Assembly (NCBI RefSeq): GCF_019649055.1
Contig: NW_026570279.1
Span: 372,001 to 436,000 of the forward strand
Reading direction: 5' to 3'
Length of the DNA stretch: 64,000 nt
Origin: Paramacrobiotus metropolitanus
Lineage: Eukaryota; Tardigrada; Eutardigrada; Parachela; Macrobiotidae
In this document: piece after piece, positions 56,323-64,000 of the stretch
Numbering within the stretch: position 1 is the first letter of the stretch
How the letters are laid out: every line of letters starts with the position of its first letter
Notes under the pieces: generated by a model
Seen by the model: only the letters and a program-made list of their open reading frames with translations
What the model was told of the DNA's origin: nothing
The model's database searches: none
Translations under genes and position numbers: made by a program

Positions 56323-56674
56323 TGTGACAGCTGGCGAACAGAGGCTCACAATAGTGAGGAAGATGAGGCTTTATTGTGTGATAGCAATAAAGTACAGCAC
56401 AGTGCGTGAGCAAAATCATGACTGACAAGAATGATCGGCTGAATGAGCCGTAACATGGAAAATGCCTATCTGCGGCACTGGGCTGATCCAACACGAGCGA
56501 ACGAACGCTGATTGGCCGAGACGTAAAGCCGTAGGCGTGGTAAGGCGTAGCCGAGCCAGAGTCGAGGCCGATACGGCGTACGAGAGCGAGTGCGACTCGG
56601 TGTGAGTCAGCACACCGGAAGCGGGACTGTCGCTGGCTGCCTACTCGTAGGCTGCCATGGCGACTGGCCCAACA
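56323..56674 (-). repeat. 5' LTR of copy 2
   Basis: 352 bp; differs from the 3' LTR at two positions by eye (CAATAG/CGATAG near 56350 and GATTGG/GACTGG near 56511). AATAAA (sense) at 56375-56370. Confidence 0.95.
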
Positions 56675-56678
56675 CAAA

Positions 56679-58774
56679 GTCGCAAATTTGGAAAATCTGA
56701 GGAATAGCGTCCATCAGCCGAATTACGACGGAAGTTCTTTTAAGCCGGCGAATAACTGCGCTCCATTTTGGGGTTAATCAGTATAACGTCCATAGACGAT
56801 AACGCCATTCGTGCGGGTGGGTCTGCCTTTACTTCAGTTTTAAGCCCGCTCAGCTGTAGGTACAGGCTTACTATTTTAGTGTTGTTACCCATTTGACTTA
56901 AAATCATTAAGAGTTTACAGATTGCAGTTCACGGAGAATTTTGTACTGTAGAGAAGGCTGCGTGTTAAAATAAAAATTTACAGCTTTTGGCATACCGTAT
57001 TATTTTGGCCGTTGCAGTACACCCATTCAATGCATGCTAAGGGCAAATTAATTTTATCATCACCTTACCTTTTCAGCTGTAAGTTTTTCAGTTTCAGTAC
57101 CTTGCACATTGTGTAGTTTTATCGTGGTGGTTTCTTGTAATATTAGGATTACAACTTATATATGAATCCTGGTGCAGGAAAATTACGTGGGGCAGACTAC
57201 CTTCCGCTACTTTCTACCAGGTTAGAGCAGATTCATCAAGCTGAAAAACAGGACGCACATCATTAGCTCATCAAGTATCTGACCGGTAAATCTGCAAATT
57301 ATGTTTTCAGTGCTTTAATTGCGAGGGACTTGTTTACCCTAAGGAGCTGTAGGACAACCAACCTTATTCTCAGAATTTGGTTGTTTACCAAAAATCTGCT
57401 TCCGTCGCGCATTAATAGCTTCCGCCGCAGCATGATATTTCCTCCTGCCAACTACGGGTAACAATGAGTGGAAACTGAACACTCCCTGAATTACTCAGCA
57501 AATTTTCTAAGCAGATACCACCCATGTTCAGTTAACGGATTTCACCGTTCATTGAACATGAACCGGCTCGCCGACGTTTCACGCTTCCACAAAAATATGT
57601 GACGCAGAACATGTCACATCAGCACGGGATCACATGCGTCTGCAACTGTAATTATAAATCTTTGATTGCCTGTATCAGCAGATATTTATCTTACATAATC
57701 GAAGGATGTTGTAATGAGGTTTACGAAGCGAAGCCTTAACTACGTAACTATGCACTAGTTTCTTTTTTTCGCAGTGCATCAGAAACGAGCGATATGCTTG
57801 TTAATAGATTCTGGCGCATTCCGTTAGAGACAAAGAATTACTGCGGAAAATAACATAAAAGTACCAGTGGTGCCCTATACGCAGGAATTTGGTGGATATA
57901 TTGTAACATAATTAGTATTGTAACATATATTGTAGTATAAGATTATGTAACACAGTAACAGCAGCCGGTTTGACTGCTCTTCTAGTGGGTTGGTTAATCC
58001 ACCTTACCACGATCTGTCGGTTGTTAATGTGAGAAAGGCTGGCACGATCAACAGCGATGCTGACCGGAAGCTGACTATCGTTTAGAGGGTGACAATGATG
58101 GGAGATGCACGATCATCCTATGGCGATTACGCAACATAGCACAAATCATCGCAGGTGTTTATTAGCAAGTGCAACGTAACAAGATTCAGCGAGCAAAGCA
58201 AGCAGAGAGGCAAGAACGCATAAGCGTGGGGCAAGAAGCGCGGAAGGCGCGTAGCAAGAAGTGCATAAGCACAGGGGCAAGAAGCGCGGATGACGCGGGA
58301 CAAGACTGGGAGCAAGCTGCAGCAAGACTAATTTCACGATGTTTCTGACCGTGAGATGCGGTCGGTAAAAGCAGGAAAAATAAGGATTTTGATCTTCATA
58401 ACACAGCAACCAATAAACAGTACAGAAAAGGAACTATGACTGCTACTGGCGGCACATCTAATTTCTATCGCTGCAATATACAAGTCGCAGTTGATAATAG
58501 CGTGCGCTCACTTGTGTTTTACATTCAGGTCGATTTAGTGACAAGGGAGTGCTGAAGAAAGCACGCGGATTTCTATAATGAACAGTAAGCTGTTTTTTCT
58601 ATCACACATCTGTTTTTTTCTAGCACAAACCGTCTGCGTCACATAAAATCAAAACAGAAGAAAAATGTGTCCGTGTTTGCGTTAAAAGAAGCAGTAACTG
58701 GAGCACAGTAATTACAGCGAAAATTGTTACACACAAAAACTTTGCAGTAAATACTACTAAACAGATAATACGGT
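56679..58774. other. Intergenic with a short tandem duplication
   Basis: No recognised gene. 58209-58305 is two diverged copies of an approximately 48-bp unit containing GGGGCAAGAAGCGCGGA. It creates hydrophobic-looking minus-strand frames that I do not accept as genes. Confidence 0.45.
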
Positions 58775-60265
58775 TCAACAGTTAGGTCGCCAGATAATTA
58801 TTTGACGAAGATCCGGCAACGCCAGGGTGAATATTAGGGGATCCACTATGGGCTGTGCTCGATTTAATGTGAACATCCAGAACAGGACCCTGTGATCGTG
58901 TACAACCGCTGTCATAGGTAAGAAGATAACGACAGGTGTCCAGCAAATGAAAATACTGGCAGTCAACATAGTTAGCAGTAAAAACGCGTTGCTTTCCGAC
59001 ATGGCTTGTTGGTTACTAGATGTTGTTGAAAAAGCGTCAACCGTGGGCACTTGTTTTTCTGAAATTGTCAACACTGTAGAATCTGAATATAGGTGCAGAG
59101 GGTATTCATGTCACATTGAGCTACAGATGAAAATAAAATAATTCCTGTTTATTTTCTGTTTCAAAATCAATAACCATCTAATACCATTCTATCTATTATC
59201 GGGAAATTGTCTCAACCGCTTTACGTTCATAGGAAAGATTTTTAAGCGAAGACAATTTTACGAACCGGTGTAGGAAAAGAATAGCCGTAATTATCACTTG
59301 GAATATATTTTTCAGCTACTCATCGATTTCATAGATTTTTGAGCATACGAAATCCGCCGTTTGTCACAATGTTCGGTGGGCAATGAAGTTATCATAGCAG
59401 AACCAGCGAAAGAAAAAAGATGCCTACTGTTTGCTGTCACATAAGTAGTGGCAATGTCAATTTTAATCAATGTACAAAAAGTTTCGTACCGATACAGCGC
59501 TGGTTGGAATACCGAATTCGCCGAAGTTTTTGTGAACGCTTCCGACGTAGGCGCTCCCGACGAATGCCCAAGACAACAGGATATTGAGCTAGCACGATAA
59601 ATATGTACAAGAAGGATTATCAGAGTTTCATCGAAATAAAGCCAATAGCGCTGGTTGGATGCCGTTTTGAAGTTAAGCACGCAGCCTGCTATCTTTTCCG
59701 GTAGCCTGTAAAGCAGCGCATCAATAACGACTCCCGGTACGATAGTAACGTGAGCGGCTATAAGGCAGACACCGCTTAGTGCCATTGCTATACGGGTGTT
59801 GTGGTGTTGTCGATAGTGCAACGGAAATATCACCGCCCAACAGCGGCTAACTGCGACAACAGTGTGAGAGAAAAACTGGCACATCGGTATGGCATTCGCG
59901 AGATAAATGCGAACTGTACACCAATTCGACCCCCAACACCACTTAGGGTATAAGTGGTTGACCATTTCCAGGGGTCCAAAAAAAAGAGCATACAAAAAAT
60001 TGTAGCTCAGAAGCACAAACACATAGACATGAAAATCCTTAAGCAGACGAATTTTAATGAGATAATTTGCCAGTACAACTCCATTTAGCGCAAAGGTCAG
60101 GAAAACAATACATAATAGTGATATGTTGTCGGATGTCCATGTAAGTCGATTGTCCGGTGCGCACCCCAATCGACTGACTTCGACGGTCGCCAATACTACA
60201 GTTGTATTTCCTGAAACTGAGCTGTTGTTCGTCATTCCACTAATGCTATGAAACCGAAATGACAC
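58775..60265 (-). CDS. Class A GPCR with a TM5 frameshift (tandem duplicate)
   Basis: Exon 1 is 59490-60265 and exon 2 is 58775-59058, with a 430-bp intron (donor ATCG|GTACGAAAC, acceptor ACAATTTCAG). It is closely similar to the receptor at 61638-62753. N-terminal sequons (NNSS, NTT). TM1 SLLCIVFLTFALNGVVLANY, TM2 VYVFVLLSYNFLYALFFGP, TM3 end VVAVSRCWAVIFPLHYRQHH (SR replaces DR), TM6 FICWTPVVIF, TM7 RAQPIVDPLIF. In TM5 the bases CATA are extra relative to the paralogue (near 59605), shifting the frame by one net base after TLIILLV. The original frame is open again from the shift to the donor. So it is a very young pseudogene, or an assembly error. Confidence 0.8.
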
Positions 60266-61637
60266 ACCATTTGGCAGTCGTGCAGTGGGAAGCTAAGTCA
60301 GCAAAACTGGAACTTCATCGCTGTCTGAAGAGTGCAGACGGTATCATGGAACAACGAATGAGCGGATAAATTAACGATACAATGTTTCTTTCTCTGTGCT
60401 CTTAAATCCAAATATTGTTGTGATGGCAGTTAAAACCCACAATTCTCATCTTGGACGCAGTGCAACGCTTCCAAAATAAAACAATGCCAATTAGATTATA
60501 AAATCCAATCAGGATTTACGCATGCACACACCCTAGCTAAATCGCTGTGGTGACCTTTCGGTCAATATTTCATATTATTTTGTCTATGCTACACGTTAAC
60601 GGCAGGATCCAAAAGGTAAAGCTAAGTATTCCCTACTGAGATGCGGTGCGCGCCAGATGTTGGATGCTCAATGAAAAGCCACAAAGTGCAGTATACACAG
60701 CCCTGCATCTGGAAAGAAGAGAGTTATTAACTACAAATTGAAATTGAAGACCTTATCTCACAATGTAACTGCTTTTCACGTCACCGTTCAGGCGACGATT
60801 GGATCATCAGATTCGACTGCTTTTCACGTCAACAATCAAGCGATGATGAAACATGCGATGTAACAATAACATAAAATGTACATGCTGTCGTTTCTATTCA
60901 GTACCCGGTTTGACCGAAATTATCGAATTACGTCGGTGGTTTTGAATGCTTCTGCACTGTTGTTCAACTTTATGCTGGTCAAATAGAAACCATGCCATTT
61001 ATTATGGAGGCGCTTCTTTGTTTTGTTGATTTGAAATCCCGGTTTATTCACATTTTGTGAGTACATATCAATAAAGGGTTTACACAACCGGCTATACGAA
61101 CTATGCGCTTAATTTTTTACGTTGCCATCGAATTTTGATAGCATCAGATAGCATCTTATCTTAAGGAACCGGTTTTGATAAAAGCGCTGGTATTATATGA
61201 TTGTTTTAAACGTCTGCATATTAATTACACCAGTCACATAAATTTTCAACAGCACAGAAACCAGTTAAGAATTTAGCACCATTCTTCATGTTTGGATTAC
61301 CTAATTTTCACCCGGTCCAATGCAGCGTTGCTGTGCTTTCAGAACAAATATTCTAGGCGGTCCGGAACTCGTATAATTGTAGGAAATCACGAATACCTAA
61401 CGGATACAATGCTACATGAAACCACTTGCGTCACAGTTCTACGGTAATTATCCTTTGATAGCCGGCATTAGCTGCAGTCTATCTCACCGCTCACGTGTTC
61501 CTCGGATGTTACGAGGTCATGAGCGAAAGTAAACAAATGAAAAATGTGTCCATTCTCGCGTTAGAAAAAAACAGTATTTAAGTTACTATAGCAAAAATTC
61601 AGTAACAGAAACATTAGCAGCAAACAAACATTATGGT
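60266..61637. other. Intergenic, duplicated flank
   Basis: No gene. 60905-61090 resembles 63135-63370 (TTGACCGAAATTATCGAATT, ...CCATGCCATTT..., ...CCCGGTTTATT...). The duplication that made the two receptors therefore included about 1 kb of 5' flank. Confidence 0.55.
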
Positions 61638-62753
61638 TCAACAGTGAGGTCGCCAAAAAATTAATCGACGAAGTTCCGGCAACGCCAAGGCGAATATTAT
61701 GGGATCTACTATGGGCTGCATTCTGTTCAATGTGAACATCCAGAACAGGATCGCCTGATCATGTACAACTGCTGTCAGTGGAACGAAAATAATGACTGGT
61801 GTCCAGCAAACAAAAATACTAGCGGTCAATATGGTTAGCAGTAAGAAGGCCGACTTCGCTTGGTGATCAGTTGATGGTGTCGACGATGCGTTAAGCTGTG
61901 ATACGTTAACACCTGCAAACGTAAGCACTGTAGTTACTACTAAACACTCGTATTAACTACGGTACTACTCAAAAGAAATTGCAAAACAAATTGGACTGCT
62001 TGTCAGAGATATGTTTTTACCCCTATTTCGCGTGTTGGAATGTTGAATTCGCCTTTGTGTTTTTGAACGCTTTCGTCGAATGTATAAAAAAACTGGATAC
62101 TGAGTTATAACAATAAATACTAGAACGATTATCAGGGCTTCGTCGAAATAAAGCCAAGCGCGCTGTGTCGACGACGTTTTGAAGTTCAACACGCAGCGTG
62201 CTATCGTTTCCGGTTGTCTGTAGAGCAGCGCATCAAATATAACCCCAGGTACGATAGTCAAATGAGCAACTGAAAAGCAGAGCACGCTTAATGCAATGGC
62301 GACCCGTGTGTTGTGGTGTTGCCGATATTGCAACGGAAATATTACCGCGCAAAAGCGGCTAACAGCAACAACTGTGTGCGAAAAAAAATGGCACATTGGC
62401 AGGACATTCCCGAGATAAATGCGAACTGTGCACAAATCCGATCCCCAGCACCACTTGGGATATAAGTGGTTGACCATTTCCAGTGGTCCAAAAAACAGAG
62501 CATACAAAAAGTTGTAGCCAAGGAGCACAAAAATATAGACATGAAAATCCTTAAGCAGACGAATTTTATTGAAGTAATTGACCAGTACAACTCCATTCAG
62601 CGCAAAGGTTAGGAAAAAAATACATAATAACGACATATTGTCGGATGTCCATGTTAGCCGATTGGCAACTGCGCCGCAGATTTCAGTATTATTTTTTGAA
62701 ACAGAGCTGTTGTTCGTCATCCCACTCATGATGAAGGAACAGAAGTGCCACAC
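61638..62753 (-). CDS. Class A GPCR, two exons
   Basis: Exon 1 is 62021-62753 and exon 2 is 61638-61912, with a 108-bp intron (AGGG|GTAAAAAC ... GTTTGCAG|GTGTT), phase 1, giving 335 aa. Alternative starts are Met9 and Met12 (MTNNSS), which put the sequon nearer the N-terminus. TM1 LLCIFFLTFALNGVVLVNY, TM2 VYIFVLLGYNFLYALFFG. ECL1 WCWGSDLC and ECL2 ARCVLNFK supply disulfide Cys. TM3 end VAVSRFCAVIFPLQYRQHH (SR instead of DR), TM5 ALIIVLVFIVITQYPVFLY, ICL3 basic RRKRSKTQRR, TM6 FVCWTPVIIFVPL (CWxP), TM7 RMQPIVDPIIFAL. Ligand unknown. Intact. Confidence 0.92.
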
Positions 62754-63879
62754 CGATTGTGCAGTGGAAAGCTACAACCATCAATTCGTCAGAAAAATTT
62801 GGAACTTGAGCGCTCTCTTAGGAGTGCAGACGAGAACATTAACAGGACAACAAACGAATCGATTAAATGCGATAACGTGGTTCTTTCCCTATGCTCTTAA
62901 CCCAAATTTTTTCCTGATGGTCGTTAGGTCACAAAATTCTCATCATCGACGCAATGCAGCGCCTGTAATTTAAATAACCAATCAGCAGCAACTGTTATTC
63001 ACGCTACATTGGAAACATAGGATCACGAGCTGCGACTATGTTTCACGTCAACAAACAGGCGATGATCGAAACATGAGAGATGGCAATGATATCAGATGGT
63101 GAAAATCCTGTGATAATGATACATGGTATCATTTCTTGACCGAAATTATCGAATTACTTCGGTGTATTTAGATTATCGAAAATAATTGATTTACTTGGGT
63201 GAAATTATCGAATTACTTGTACTTTGGTAGCGTGTGAGTTGCTATTCAACTTGATACTGGATTAAAAGAAATCATGCCATTTGTTACGCAAGCACTGCTT
63301 TGTTGCCTTGATACTGGATTCCCGGTTTATTGTCATTTTCGATAATACATGTCAATAAGTGGTTAGCGAAACTGGACGTACGGAATATGCGATCAATTTT
63401 TGCTCGTCCCCTTGTAATTTTGATGCAGAAGGCATACCCTCCTCAGAAACGGGTGACGGCTGGGATGATATAAGGACTGCTGAGATCTATATTTTTACAA
63501 CCACATAATACGTATTCACGCCATTCTTCATGTTCTCGCTCTCCAAACTGACCCAGACTCTTTTCATTATGAAGGAGGGAATAGTACGATAGAATAATAT
63601 TGTGCTGTCACCATTCCTTTTCTTCTTGATTTGTCATAAAAAATGACTTTTTTTAAATGTTTTTAATAAAAAATTTAAAATTAAAATTACCATAAAATAC
63701 CCCAAATTACCATAAAATACGAGAGAAATTTTTGTTTTATTGAGATACGGAGCAGGTAGCGCGAATACTTAAAATGTATTTTCATTGGCAATGGTCAGGT
63801 GGGCGCGGCCGAACACCAATTTGGGGTACGCGCTCTACGCAGCTATCGTACGCATGATTTACTGAATCATACGGTGTCC
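62754..63879. other. Intergenic, duplicated flank of receptor pair
   Basis: No gene. GAAATTATCGAATTACTT occurs twice (63147 and 63198), and AAATTACCATAAAATACC is a short tandem pair (about 63684-63721). 63135-63370 is the counterpart of 60905-61090. Confidence 0.5.
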
Positions 63880-63945
63880 ATTCATTTTGGCCACCGCTCA
63901 TTTTGGCCACCATACATTTTGGCCACCATTCATTTTGGCCACCCG
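63880..63945. repeat. 16-bp minisatellite, about 4 units
   Basis: The unit is CATTTTGGCCACCATT with variation in the last three bases. The TTGGCCA core is itself palindromic. Confidence 0.85.
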
Positions 63946-64000
63946 TATCCAGTAATTATGTACTCAGTATACCAATATTAACTCGTCAATAGGTGTATGC

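Larger units (their letters stand above)
41827..56674 (-). mobile_element. Large LTR retrotransposon, copy 2 (pol-less, young)
   Basis: 14,848 bp on the minus strand, flanked by a 4-bp target duplication CAAA (41823-41826 and 56675-56678). The 352-bp LTRs have canonical TG...CA ends and differ at only two positions by eye, implying recent insertion. Sense order: 5' LTR, leader, gag-like ORF (two frames), ORF2, ORF3 (several frames), ORF4, a 4-kb non-coding repeat domain, 3' LTR. No reverse transcriptase, RNase H, integrase or protease is recognisable. The class best describing it is a large non-autonomous LTR derivative that still encodes structural-type proteins; mobilisation in trans is inferred. 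Confidence 0.92.

Noticed and set aside
8418-56674. CCAATAGG motifs as CCAAT boxes or CArG boxes
   Set aside because: The flanking arms are complementary and vary together, and the sites lie throughout coding and non-coding parts of an LTR element. A protein-DNA box would conserve the flanks or sit near promoters, and CArG needs six A/T between CC and GG.
58127-58409. Cys/Leu-rich membrane protein ORFs
   Set aside because: They are created by a two-unit tandem duplication of GGCAAGAAGCGC-type sequence; two overlapping frames look equally hydrophobic.
1-64000. tRNA or rRNA genes
   Set aside because: No cloverleaf with A/B-box-like motifs or rRNA-like stretch was noticed by eye. A tRNA scan would be needed to exclude them fully.

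Overview
The window is animal nuclear DNA. Genes are split by short GT-AG introns (64-108 bp, one of about 430 bp), intergenic DNA is AT-rich, foldback elements are common, and the dominant gene type is a lineage-specific expansion of rhodopsin-like (class A) GPCRs. The GPCR families and compact introns make a tardigrade of the Hypsibius/Ramazzottius kind my best guess. That is an inference from memory of such families, not a database result.

Host genes: four GPCR genes are recognisable as whole genes: 20678-21797 (-), 27451-28576 (-), 31800-32941 (+) and 61638-62753 (-). A fifth, 58775-60265 (-), is a tandem duplicate of the last and carries a net +1 frameshift in TM5. At least four more copies are relics: 3850-4080, 7605-8333 plus 19340-19576, 35620-36180 and 37556-38130. 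They belong to three subfamilies, so this is a birth-and-death receptor cluster. At 612-836 (-) there is an intact 74-codon Xre/HipB-like helix-turn-helix ORF of bacterial type, which looks like horizontal transfer. A few single or paired exons at 38.9-40.8 kb and 34.3-35.2 kb look coding but are not recognised.

Mobile DNA: about 40% of the window is two copies of one very large LTR retrotransposon in opposite orientation. Copy 1 is 8418-19306 (+), with 4-bp target duplication ATAG. Copy 2 is 41827-56674 (-), with target duplication CAAA. Both have LTRs of about 350 bp with AATAAA. I see no reverse transcriptase, RNase H, integrase or protease. The interior instead carries a gag-like ORF (retrotransposon gag core plus CCHC knuckle), a low-complexity ORF2, a long ORF3 (copy 2 only) and a Cys4-type ORF4, then several kb of non-coding degenerate repeats. 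The two LTRs of copy 2 differ at only two positions by eye, so it moved recently and presumably in trans. Copy 1 sits in the TM5-TM6 intron of a dead GPCR gene. A 1.4-kb TRIM-like element (5986-7421, target duplication ATAG) lies upstream of the same gene. Several foldback or MITE-like elements are scattered around.

Most interesting signal: throughout both LTR elements I find roughly 35-40 short hairpins with the same pentaloop CAATA (sense strand) but different 4-8 bp stems. Stem imperfections are almost always G.U on the element's sense strand, which would be A.C on the other strand. That points to RNA-level selection. The family crosses coding and non-coding parts and is not explained by the ORFs. 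It could be a multi-site recognition signal, for example for packaging, and I know of no described equivalent.
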